From assembly GCF_900142605.1 (NCBI RefSeq), contig NZ_FRBL01000008.1, forward strand, positions 186,001 through 250,000: 64,000 nt of DNA, read 5' to 3'. The DNA is from Chitinophaga jiangningensis (GTDB taxonomy: Bacteria; Bacteroidota; Bacteroidia; Chitinophagales; Chitinophagaceae). Below the pieces are notes generated by a model. The model ran no database searches and had not been told where the DNA came from. It saw nothing but the letters and a program-made list of their open reading frames with translations. Shown piece by piece: positions 18,114-25,680 of this stretch (its first letter is position 1; each line of letters starts with the position of its first letter). Made by a program: the position numbers and the translations under genes.

Positions 18114-19754
18114 ATGAATAAGTCTAGTAGTCATCCGGCCGCATTGCCGTTTCTGTTTCTCTCTGAAATGTGGGAGAGATTTGGTTTTTATCTGATCCTG
18201 GGTATTTTCCAGCTCTACCTCACCGACACAGCAAAAGGCGGCTGGGGCATGGACCGCGCCACCGCCGCCGACATCTTCGGCACCTTTATCGCATTCGTGT
18301 ACCTCACCCCTTTCCTGGGCGGCCTTATCGCCGATCGCAAGCTGGGCTACAGTAAGTCTATTATTATTGGTGGCATCCTCATGGGAATCGGCTACATCGG
18401 CCTGTCGGTGCACAACCTCACTGTATTCTACCTTTCGCTGGGACTCATCTGCGTGGGTAACGGGTTTTTCAAACCCAATATTTCCACGCTGCTGGGGAAC
18501 GTATATAACGATGACAAGTACCGCAGCCGTAAAGATACCGGCTACAATATCTTTTACATGGGTATCAATATCGGTGCCTTCATCTGTAACTTCTTTGCGG
18601 CCTTCCTTCGTAATACCGTTGGCTGGGGCGCCGCCTTCATCGCTGCCGGCGTAGGCATGTTCCTCGGCGTGCTGATTTTTGTAATTGGCATGAAACATTA
18701 CCGCCACGCGGACGTACGTAAACCTGTGCAGGAAGGAGATATGCCGCTGAGCAGGATTTTTTCGGTGGTATTTCTGCCAGCCATCGTGGTAGGCCTTGGT
18801 GCCTGGTTTATTCCGGGAAACATCTTCGGCTCCGACTCCACTGATGCCTTTATTTTCGCCTGTATCCCCATCCTGTTTTTCTTTGTATCCCTGCTGGTAA
18901 AGGCGGATGCAAAGGATCGTAAGCCTATAGCTGCATTGCTTTCTATCTTTGCGGTGTCAATCGTATTCTGGGCCGTATTTAAGCAAAATGGTACCGCTCT
19001 TACGACCTGGGCACAGTATTATACTGACCGTGAAATACCTGCGGCGATAGAAGCGCCGGCACAAAAACTCTATCTTGTTGAAACCGTCACCAACAAACCG
19101 GACTCCGTAACGGCCTATGACAGTGAATTCAGGGTAATCCGCGATGCCGCCGGCAAACCGGTGAAAGTATGGGACAAAGTACCGTACTTCAAAAACGTAG
19201 CACCGGAGAAAATGCCGGAAGAAGGAAAATCCATCAGCCTCTTTAATACGGAATTGTTTCAATCCATAAATCCGTTCTTCGTCATCACCCTGACACCTTT
19301 GATTGTATGGTTCTTCGGCATGCTGCGCAAACGTAAGCGTGAACCGAGTACACCATCAAAAATTGCCTGGGGCTTATTGGTATCCGCCGCATCTACCCTG
19401 CTGATGGTGGGCGCCGTATACGCGTGCAGCAATGGAGCAATCAAAGCATCGCCCTGGTGGCTGATCGGTTGTTATGGCGTGATCACGGTAGGAGAATTAT
19501 TTTTAAGCCCGATGGGATTGTCGCTCGTTTCAAAGCTAAGTCCTGCGCGACTCACCTCCCTGATGATGGGCGGCTGGTTCCTGGCCACTTCCATTGGTAA
19601 TAAGTTGTCGGGCATCCTGGCTACGCTTTGGGATACCTATGATAATAAAGCGAATTACTACCTTGTGAATTGCCTGCTGCTCGGTGGCGCTGCGGCGGTG
19701 ATATTTTTGATGCTGAAGTGGCTGAATGGTATATTCAGGGAGTATGTAAAATAA
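18114..19754 (+). CDS. POT-family proton-coupled peptide transporter
   Basis: The 546-residue membrane protein starts with the POT signature E-x-x-E-R-F (SEMWERFGFYLI, Glu18 to Phe23) in helix 1, followed by FVYLTPFLGGLIADRKLG (the MFS A-type loop), GNGFFKPNISTLLG and FYMGINIGAFICNF, the conserved POT helix 5 region. About 12-14 membrane segments are visible. These transporters import di- and tripeptides with protons. A periplasmic-facing insertion (about 305-375, rich in charged residues) separates two halves, common in Bacteroidota members. It is a single gene; an imperfect hairpin follows at 19764-19805. Confidence 0.94.
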   Translation: MNKSSSHPAALPFLFLSEMWERFGFYLILGIFQLYLTDTAKGGWGMDRATAADIFGTFIAFVYLTPFLGGLIADRKLGYSKSIIIGGILMGIGYIGLSVHNLTVFYLSLGLICVGNGFFKPNISTLLGNVYNDDKYRSRKDTGYNIFYMGINIGAFICNFFAAFLRNTVGWGAAFIAAGVGMFLGVLIFVIGMKHYRHADVRKPVQEGDMPLSRIFSVVFLPAIVVGLGAWFIPGNIFGSDSTDAFIFACIPILFFFVSLLVKADAKDRKPIAALLSIFAVSIVFWAVFKQNGTALTTWAQYYTDREIPAAIEAPAQKLYLVETVTNKPDSVTAYDSEFRVIRDAAGKPVKVWDKVPYFKNVAPEKMPEEGKSISLFNTELFQSINPFFVITLTPLIVWFFGMLRKRKREPSTPSKIAWGLLVSAASTLLMVGAVYACSNGAIKASPWWLIGCYGVITVGELFLSPMGLSLVSKLSPARLTSLMMGGWFLATSIGNKLSGILATLWDTYDNKANYYLVNCLLLGGAAAVIFLMLKWLNGIFREYVK

Positions 19755-19763
19755 TTGCATTAA

Positions 19764-19805
19764 ATGCTGAAGGTATCATTGTGATTGTAGTGATGCCTTC
19801 AGCAT
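19764..19805 (+). terminator. possible terminator after the peptide transporter
   Basis: Fifteen-base arms (19764-19778 and 19791-19805, one G-T wobble) enclose a 12-base loop and are followed by only a short T run, so termination efficiency is uncertain. Confidence 0.5.
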
Positions 19806-19868
19806 ATTTCCGTTCCCCCCAATTATTACAGTCGCAATTCCCCCTTTTATTGTCACATCTGCCCACTG

Positions 19869-19896
19869 TTTGATTCCTGTTTAATCATGACCTTTG
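19869..19896 (+). promoter_or_regulatory. probable promoter of the AHSA1-type gene
   Basis: A TTTG at 19869-19872 and GACCTTTG at 19889-19896 (one mismatch to the Bacteroidota -7 box TAnnTTTG) are spaced 16 bases apart and lie 25 bases before the ATG at 19922. Confidence 0.45.
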
Positions 19897-19921
19897 AATC
19901 GGAAACAAAAAATCTATTCAT

Positions 19922-20371
19922 ATGGCAAACAATTCAGTTTCACTACACAGGGTCATAAAAACCTCTCCTGAAAAATTATACCGCGCCTTCACTGAGGCCA
20001 TCGCAATGGCTTCCTGGCTACCACCCTACGGCTACCTCTGCACGGTGCAGGAAATGAATGCCGTGAAAGGCGGTCGCTTTAAAATGACGTTTCACAATTT
20101 TGGCACCGGCCACAGTCATTCCTTCGGTGGTAAGTACGTGGAATTAAAACCGAATGAATACCTGCAGTATACGGATACTTTTGACGATCCCAACCTACCG
20201 GGAGAAATGGTAACCACAGTGTGGCTGAGAAAAACGATTGTTGGCACTGAAATTAAAATTACGCAGGAAGGTATACCTCCGCAGATACCAGCAGAAATGT
20301 GTTACCTCGGATGGCAGGAGTCGCTGGATAAGCTGACGAGATTGGTGGAACCGGAGATTCCAGATGCCTGA
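19922..20371 (+). CDS. SRPBCC/AHSA1-domain protein
   Basis: The 149-residue product shows the AHSA1 layout: HRVIKTSPEKLYRAFTEAIAMASWLPPYG (the START-like entry helix and W-L-P-P turn), GGRFKMTFHNFGTGHSHSFGG, a PNEYLQYTDTFDD strand and CYLGWQESLDKLTRLVEP as the C-terminal long helix. Proteins of this group have a deep hydrophobic pocket and bind small ligands; the ligand is unknown. No partner ArsR-type regulator, a common neighbour of such genes, is present. A paired palindrome begins one base after its stop codon. Confidence 0.9.
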   Translation: MANNSVSLHRVIKTSPEKLYRAFTEAIAMASWLPPYGYLCTVQEMNAVKGGRFKMTFHNFGTGHSHSFGGKYVELKPNEYLQYTDTFDDPNLPGEMVTTVWLRKTIVGTEIKITQEGIPPQIPAEMCYLGWQESLDKLTRLVEPEIPDA

Positions 20372-20451
20372 GACCCAAACCCCTGAGGCCTTCGGCCTCA
20401 AGGGTTTGGGTCTTTATGTGGTACGCCGATGGCGTACCACATAAAGACCCA
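20372..20451. repeat. paired triloop palindromes, copy 2
   Basis: The first inverted repeat has 19-bp arms (20372-20390 and 20394-20412, one mismatch) around TTC; the second has 21-bp arms (20407-20427 and 20431-20451) around GAT. They share 20407-20412, so both cannot fold at once. Core sequences are GCC-TTC-GGC and GCC-GAT-GGC, as in copy 1 at 15849. It follows the stop codon of the AHSA1 gene and could end transcription, although no T run follows. Confidence 0.85.
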
Positions 20452-20464
20452 ATATATAACGATC

Positions 20465-20611
20465 CTACCGTTGCAGATAGGTGCTGCCTAATACGGCGCC
20501 TGGCGCAAAGGTCGTGTTGAGTGTATTCAGTTCATCCACGGTGAAGGATATATCCATTGCCGTTATGTTTTCCTGCAGGCGGGAGCGCTGATTAATGCTG
20601 ACCAGCGGCAT
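20465..20611 (-). pseudogene. aldo/keto reductase C-terminal remnant
   Basis: The minus strand from 20611 to 20465 encodes 48 residues: PLVSINQRSRLQENITAMD, then ISFTVDELNTLNTTF and APGAVLGSTY before the stop. This is the end of an aldo/keto reductase, where PIPGTxxxxRLxENxxAxxxxLTxxDLxxL leads to FAPGAVAGxRY. A stop codon lies just upstream in the frame and the ~280 residues of the TIM barrel, including the catalytic Tyr and the NADPH site, are absent. It is a deletion remnant between a paired palindrome and a terminator. Confidence 0.7.
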
Positions 20612-20689
20612 AATACCCCCTTACTAACTGACTGGTTGTGAAAACTTTATCTGCGCCCATTTGTTCTAACACTTCAATTTTTTAAAACA

Positions 20690-20721
20690 CAATGGGCTGC
20701 CCTTAATAAGACAGCCCATTG
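20690..20721 (-). terminator. terminator of the DUF4822-like lipoprotein gene
   Basis: Ten-base arms (20690-20699 and 20712-20721) enclose a 12-base loop. The minus strand continues GTGTTTTAAAAAATT, a T/A-rich tail 20 bases after the stop codon at 20742. Confidence 0.6.
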
Positions 20722-20741
20722 TTACAAAAAGGTGGTACCTG

Positions 20742-21221
20742 CTATTTTGCAGGCTCCCTGTGTGTGGTGGGTGTATGAATAATATCGAAGTATACTTCTT
20801 TATTGTTGGCATCCGGATAAATGCGGTAGGTAAATTCCTGTTTAGTGAGCACGGTGATATCTACCACGCGGGTAAACAGTACAGTACCGGCGTCATTCTT
20901 AGCTACGATGGTACGGGTTTTACCATCTGCGGATACGGACCAGTCGCCATGCATTTTCGGAGAATCGTCCAGGTTGTACATGGTAAAGGTGCCATCAGCT
21001 TTGAAGTAGGCGAAGCCTACAAAGTTGGATACATTAGCATCGGTGAGTGCTACATTTTCGTTCTTGTTATTTTTGGCGTTGGTGGTTTCCCAGGGAGTGC
21101 TGGCGAGCGTTTGTGAGGGTGTGAGTGGTGCCGGTGCATCATCATCCTTGCTACAGCTTACGATAAATACGCTACATACCGCCAGTAACAGTGCTGCGGT
21201 TACTTTTTTCAGATTCTTCAT
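20742..21221 (-). CDS. lipoprotein, DUF4822-like
   Basis: The 159-residue product has a lipobox (FIVSC, Cys23) followed by SKDDDAPAP, a typical surface-lipoprotein export tail in this phylum. The mature domain (about 40-159) has LASTPWETTNAKN, GFAYFKADGTFTMYNLDDSPKMHGDWSVS and a KTRTIV strand, a lipocalin-like pattern that I associate with DUF4822. The function of that family is not known. It has its own promoter and terminator. Confidence 0.75.
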   Translation of the reverse strand: MKNLKKVTAALLLAVCSVFIVSCSKDDDAPAPLTPSQTLASTPWETTNAKNNKNENVALTDANVSNFVGFAYFKADGTFTMYNLDDSPKMHGDWSVSADGKTRTIVAKNDAGTVLFTRVVDITVLTKQEFTYRIYPDANNKEVYFDIIHTPTTHREPAK

Positions 21222-21244
21222 AATAATGAAATTTTAAGTCAAAC

Positions 21245-21252
21245 AAAGGTAA
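21245..21252 (-). promoter_or_regulatory. -7 promoter box for the DUF4822-like gene
   Basis: The minus strand reads TACCTTTG, a perfect TAnnTTTG box, 23 bases before the ATG at 21221. No clear upstream TTG at 19 bases is visible. Confidence 0.55.
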
Positions 21253-21401
21253 CCGGCGGTATCAAGGAAGCTTTGCGCTTTTCATTCCAAAGCTTGTAAG
21301 ATTTATAACTGAAGGCATCTGATGCACTATTATGCTGCATTAGCCGTTGGGTGCAGCGTATTAAAAAATAGTGAGGGCTAATAAAACTTAAAAATATTAT
21401 C

Positions 21402-21409
21402 TATACTTG
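21402..21409 (+). promoter_or_regulatory. possible promoter of the DUF898 gene
   Basis: TATACTTG differs by one base from TAnnTTTG and lies 35 bases before the ATG at 21445. No good -33 element is seen. Confidence 0.35.
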
Positions 21410-21444
21410 CGCCATTAAATCTCTTAACCTATACCTAAAAAACT

Positions 21445-22419
21445 ATGCAACAGGTTTACACGCCCCCTCCTGCGGGCAACATCTTCACGTCGCCAAAACT
21501 GAGATTCACCGGCAATGGCGGATCTTATTTCGGTATTTTGATTGTGAATGCACTGTTATGTGCGATTACTCTTGGAATTTATTACCCGTGGGCAAGGGTA
21601 AAAAAACTTGAGTACCTGTACAACTCTACTGATCTGGATGGTTCCAGTTTTACATTTACCGGTACTGCCAGTGAGATATTCAAAGGCTTTATCAAATTAG
21701 TTGGCCTATTCGTGGTTTTGATGATAGCAAATTTCCTGCTGGCAAGAGCAGTACATCCGATTGCCGGCATGTTGCTGTACATCGCCGGATTTATTTTGCT
21801 CCTGCCTTTCGCGATCCATGGTGCTAACCGTTACCGCTGGTCCAGGACTACCTGGAGAGGCATCCGTTTTGGTTATCGTGGCGACAGGTCAACTTTTGTG
21901 GGCCTGTTTTTTAAAGAGTTCCTGCTCACGATCATCACCTTTGGTATTTATGGTTCCTGGATGGCCATCAACCTGCGTAACTATATTATCAGCAATATCC
22001 GCTTTGGCAGTGGTGAGTTCAGGTACCAGGGTAATGGTACTGATTTCTTCCTGCTCAACCTGAAAGGATACTTCCTGACCCTGATTACACTGGGTATTTA
22101 TGGTTTCTGGTGGCAGGCAGACGTGCTCCGTTATTACATCGACAAAATGACTTTAGTTCAGGGAAACAGAACCTTTACTTTTCGTTCTACCGCTACCGGT
22201 GGCCAGTTTGCGGGCTTGATCCTGGTGAACGTGCTGATTATCTTTTGTACGTTGGGGATAGGTTTTGCCTGGGCACAGGTCAGGACTTTCACCTTCCTGG
22301 CAGAGCATGTTGAAATCGAAGGTGATGTGGTATTAGAAGAGCTGATGCAAACAGAAGAAGAGTATCACAACGCTATGGGTGAGGATATTATTGATTTCCT
22401 GGATATTGATCTCGTATAA
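21445..22419 (+). CDS. DUF898/YjgN family membrane protein
   Basis: The 324-residue product carries three copies of the YjgN motif: LRFTGNGGSYFGILIVNALLCAITLGIYYPWARVK, the FVGLFFKEFLLTIITFGIYGSW region and the FRYQGNGTDFFLLN...LITLGIYGFWW region, each ending in a LGIYxxW turn inside a membrane helix. About six to eight membrane segments are predicted. The family is widespread and its function is not known. The stop lies 11 bases before the M48 peptidase start, so the two form an operon; DUF898 and M48 genes are often neighbours, suggesting the peptidase processes or partners this protein. Confidence 0.92.
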   Translation: MQQVYTPPPAGNIFTSPKLRFTGNGGSYFGILIVNALLCAITLGIYYPWARVKKLEYLYNSTDLDGSSFTFTGTASEIFKGFIKLVGLFVVLMIANFLLARAVHPIAGMLLYIAGFILLLPFAIHGANRYRWSRTTWRGIRFGYRGDRSTFVGLFFKEFLLTIITFGIYGSWMAINLRNYIISNIRFGSGEFRYQGNGTDFFLLNLKGYFLTLITLGIYGFWWQADVLRYYIDKMTLVQGNRTFTFRSTATGGQFAGLILVNVLIIFCTLGIGFAWAQVRTFTFLAEHVEIEGDVVLEELMQTEEEYHNAMGEDIIDFLDIDLV

Positions 22420-22430
22420 ATAGTACTTCT

Positions 22431-23483
22431 ATGTATTCAGGTAATTACTTCGATAACAAAACAGCGGCACTTACACCAGCGGATATCCGTTTAAATACGG
22501 AATCGCTGGAATTCCATGTAGGCAGCAGTCGTTTTTACTGGCTTTATAGGGAGATAAATGTGCAGCTAATCAATAAAAAATCGTTGCGCATTACGCACCC
22601 TGTGGAAGGCGGGCTGGAGATCAAGGACCCTGTATGCATTGAAACGTTTACAAAATTATATTACGCTGGCCGGGGCCCTTCCCTTCATCGGTGGGTGCTC
22701 CGGTCGGGTAATAAAGCGGCATTGCTGATTGCGGCGGTACTGTTTATTTCCGGGCTGGCCTGTTATTTCCTGCTGCTGCCATTTTTGGCGGAGCAGGCGG
22801 TGAAGCGTATTCCCCTTTCCTTTGACCGGGAATTGGGGAAGATGGCACAATCATCTTTGAACGAAGAACCGAATACCAAAGGCAGCCAGCTATTAACCGA
22901 ATTCGCCCGCCACATCAATTGGCAAACCGCTGATACTATTACTTTCGCCGTAGTGGCCAGTGAAACTGAAAATGCTTATGCTTTGCCGGGCGGTTATATT
23001 GTGGTGTACGACGGCTTGCTGAGAAAGCTGAACACCAAAGAGGAACTGGCGGCGCTGCTGGCGCATGAAGTTTCACATATCCGTTTCCGTCATTCCACGC
23101 GAAAGCTGTGCAAGCAGTTAGGCGCCAGCCTGGTACTGGATGTATTTTTTGGTGGCATGGGCGCTTCTTCCGTATTGCTGTCCAATGCGGATGCCTTACA
23201 TTCCCTGAGTTATTCCCGCCAGTTTGAAAAGGAGGCGGACCTGGAAGGCCTGGCACTCCTGCAGGCTAATAAAATTGACCAACTGGGCATGGTTCAGCTG
23301 ATGCAGGTGCTGTCGGCCATTCCCCATAAACTGAAAATCCCGGATTTCTTAAGCACCCATCCCCTCACGAAAGAAAGAATATATTATGTAAGGGATCAGA
23401 TCCGGAAACATCCGGCTGCCCATGAAACCAACAACGACCTCGAAAAAGCCTTCCGTCAGCTAAAAGCCTTATATCCATCCTGA
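22431..23483 (+). CDS. M48-family membrane metallopeptidase
   Basis: The 350-residue product has a soluble N-terminal domain (1-90), one membrane segment (about 96-118) and an M48 peptidase domain. The zinc site HEVSH is at 212-216 in LAALLAHEVSHIRFRH; the third ligand is Glu268 in SRQFEKEADLEGLALL. NAYALPGGYIVVYDGLL is the conserved strand before the active-site helix. It resembles the outer-membrane/periplasmic BepA and Oma1 branch in its catalytic core but has a different N-terminal part. Its gene follows the DUF898 gene at 11 bases. Confidence 0.93.
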   Translation: MYSGNYFDNKTAALTPADIRLNTESLEFHVGSSRFYWLYREINVQLINKKSLRITHPVEGGLEIKDPVCIETFTKLYYAGRGPSLHRWVLRSGNKAALLIAAVLFISGLACYFLLLPFLAEQAVKRIPLSFDRELGKMAQSSLNEEPNTKGSQLLTEFARHINWQTADTITFAVVASETENAYALPGGYIVVYDGLLRKLNTKEELAALLAHEVSHIRFRHSTRKLCKQLGASLVLDVFFGGMGASSVLLSNADALHSLSYSRQFEKEADLEGLALLQANKIDQLGMVQLMQVLSAIPHKLKIPDFLSTHPLTKERIYYVRDQIRKHPAAHETNNDLEKAFRQLKALYPS

Positions 23484-23906
23484 TATATGGAAGAGTCCCC
23501 TACGAATAACATTTAAGTTACATGAAAAAAAATCCAGCTTGATAAAAAAGATGATATATCTTTGAAAGACTTTTATAAAGATTTTAACCCTAAATTATTG
23601 AAAACCAGTCAACCACAGCAAAAACTATCCGTCTGCCGGATCGAGCTGGATTTACATTGGAAATTGGAGGATTTGCCTTTTCAGTTCGTTTTTCGGGAGA
23701 CCCAATAAAGGGATGATTCCTTATGCACACAAAAAGTAGTTGGCATTTACTCAACAATGCCTGCCCCTCATTATCGTTTTTCTACTTACCGTCATCTCTG
23801 ACGGCATACTGTCACCACGTGGATGTTTCGGCACTATTCACTGACTTCACCACTTCTTCGAATGTTCAGAATTCCTATTTAATAATTTAAACCACTACAA
23901 AAAGCA
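23484..23906 (+). promoter_or_regulatory. promoter and long leader of the collar/binding-protein/adhesin cassette
   Basis: A perfect -7 box TATCTTTG lies at 23557-23564, with a TTG at 23539-23541 (15-base spacing, shorter than the usual ~19). If used, it leaves a leader of about 335 bases before the first gene at 23907. The leader contains an open frame at 23723-23890 (55 codons, ATG start, no recognisable domain) that may be a small peptide or chance. I see no recognised riboswitch class. Confidence 0.45.
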
Positions 23907-24500
23907 ATGGAACCTTATCTTGCTTCGCTCCTGCTATTCGCTGGAAATTTTGCCATCAGAGGCTATCAGTTTTGTTGGGGACAAATCCTCAGTATTGCCC
24001 AAAACACGGCCTTATTTTCCCTTGTGGGTACTACCTACGGTGGCAATGGACAAACTACATTTGGCTTACCAGACCTCAGGGGTCGTTTCCCAATGGGTTG
24101 GGGACAAGGTCCCGGATTGCCGAACTATTCATTAGGTCAGATTGCAGGTACACCTACTACCACCCTGTTGATTACAAACATGCCGGCACACAATCATACT
24201 GGTACGATTGCTTCTGCTTCTGTAGCCCAGGCAGCCAGCGCAGCTGCTGCAACCACTAATACACCTGGCAGCACAGTAGTACCAGCGCAGTTACCAACCA
24301 TTGGTGGAGGCCCAAGTGCACAACCAATTAATGGCTATGCAGTTCCTGACAATACTACTTTCCTGGCACCTACCACGAATGTAACAGGTACGGTAAATGT
24401 AGGTATCGCAGGTGGCAGTCAGCCATTCAGCATCATGAACCCTTATCTGGCAATGTCCTGGCTCATCGCTACAGAAGGTATTTTCCCTAGCCGTAACTAA
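23907..24500 (+). CDS. phage tail-collar domain protein (microcystin-dependent-protein-like)
   Basis: The 197-residue product opens MEPYLASLLLFAGNFAIRGYQFCWGQ, the characteristic start of Tail_Collar (PF07484)/MdpB-like proteins, followed by NTALFSLVGTTYGGNGQTTFGLPDLRGRFPMGWGQGPGL. The middle (about 105-150) is rich in Ala, Thr and Pro, and the end reads GGSQPFSIMNPYLAMSWLIATEGIFPSRN, the usual collar C-terminus. No signal peptide or membrane segment is present. In phages this fold lies in tail fibres; chromosomal copies occur in many bacteria without a full phage, and no other phage gene is nearby. The next gene starts seven bases after the stop. Confidence 0.9.
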   Translation: MEPYLASLLLFAGNFAIRGYQFCWGQILSIAQNTALFSLVGTTYGGNGQTTFGLPDLRGRFPMGWGQGPGLPNYSLGQIAGTPTTTLLITNMPAHNHTGTIASASVAQAASAAAATTNTPGSTVVPAQLPTIGGGPSAQPINGYAVPDNTTFLAPTTNVTGTVNVGIAGGSQPFSIMNPYLAMSWLIATEGIFPSRN

Positions 24501-24507
24501 AAAATTT

Positions 24508-25671
24508 ATGCAAGCAGCGCTTTCTATTGGGTTCCTTACTCCTTATTCCGGTGTTTATCCTGCCTATTCTGCCCACCTGGTTACAGGCTGGCTGCTGGGT
24601 ATGGGCTTAGATCCCGTGCGGCAAAGAACAGTGCAGTTTACATCAGAGTATACCCATATGGGAAGCGCTCGTGCATCTGCTGATGCAGCCCGTAAACTGC
24701 TTTTTTTTAATAATGTTGACGTCCTGTCAGGATTAATCAGCTATAAGGTGACACCAGATATTATTCCACTGGTGGAGCAGTCAAAAAAACCGGCATTTTT
24801 CTTTGACATGGGCGAGTATATTCCCCATTTTCCTCACCTTAGTCCGGATATGTTTTATGCCTCCCACCAACTGTGGCAATCGCAGTTTGCTTTGGGAAAC
24901 TGGGCCCACAAACAGTTTGGTGATGGCGGACATATGATCATGCCTGTTTATGAAGCAGGCTACCATCTTCACACGGCCTTCAGAGAAGGTGTAACCGCAG
25001 CAGGCAGCACACAGATTGGTTTGACGGTTTTACCATTCGACCAAAATGATCCCTCAAAAATGGAGCTGGATGAACTCTTTGTAACACTGGCAAGGGATGC
25101 CCCATCCTATGTTCACGCCATCTTCGCCGGCAGTATGGGTACCCGTTTCCTCCAGAAATGGATTGAAAGCGGCTTCCATAAAAAGATTCCCCTGGTCATT
25201 AATGAAACCATGGCTTATGACGACATACTGCAGGATATTAAACATATAGACCTGGAAATCTACACTTCCATGACCTGGATGCGGGAAGACCAGCGCAAGG
25301 CGAACCAATTGTTTGTAAAGAAGTTTGAAAGCATAGCGCAGCAACCAGCCAATGTATACGCATTAATGGGCTATGAAGCCGGGTTGATGTGGCGGGAGCT
25401 GTTGCCTTACGCGCAACAAAAAGACTGGAGTGCAGTAAAACAACAACTACGTACAGGCGTAATAGATGGCCCCAGAGGAGAGAAGAACTTTTACCCCGCT
25501 TCAGGATTTGCACTCCCTACTGTTAACATTCTCAGGATCAGTACTACTGGTAATAAAATAAATAAATTAATTCTTGATCAGGGAACAGGAATGCGTTATG
25601 ATGCGAAAGAATTTGAGATGATTCATAACGAATCACTGACAGGATGGCAAAATCCTTTCCTCTGCATTTAA
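24508..25671 (+). CDS. periplasmic-binding-fold (Peripla_BP_6-like) protein without signal peptide
   Basis: The 387-residue product resembles substrate-binding proteins for branched-chain amino acids or amides: ALSIGFLTPYSGVYPAY at the start, DVLSGLISYKVTPDIIPLVEQSKKP (about 73-97), a hinge-like YVHAIFAGSMGTRFLQKW and VYALMGYEAGLMWREL near the end. The mature fold begins at residue 3 with no signal peptide or lipobox, so it should stay in the cytoplasm unless carried by another route. No ABC permease or ATPase gene is nearby. It lies between the collar gene (7 bases) and the giant surface protein gene (9 bases), so all three are probably co-expressed. Its ligand and role are unknown. Confidence 0.82.
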   Translation: MQAALSIGFLTPYSGVYPAYSAHLVTGWLLGMGLDPVRQRTVQFTSEYTHMGSARASADAARKLLFFNNVDVLSGLISYKVTPDIIPLVEQSKKPAFFFDMGEYIPHFPHLSPDMFYASHQLWQSQFALGNWAHKQFGDGGHMIMPVYEAGYHLHTAFREGVTAAGSTQIGLTVLPFDQNDPSKMELDELFVTLARDAPSYVHAIFAGSMGTRFLQKWIESGFHKKIPLVINETMAYDDILQDIKHIDLEIYTSMTWMREDQRKANQLFVKKFESIAQQPANVYALMGYEAGLMWRELLPYAQQKDWSAVKQQLRTGVIDGPRGEKNFYPASGFALPTVNILRISTTGNKINKLILDQGTGMRYDAKEFEMIHNESLTGWQNPFLCI

Positions 25672-25680
25672 ACCATTTGT

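Noticed and set aside
23907..24500. Prophage remnant
   Set aside because: A single tail-collar domain gene without any other phage structural, lysis or integrase gene does not indicate a prophage; chromosomal collar proteins of this type are common.
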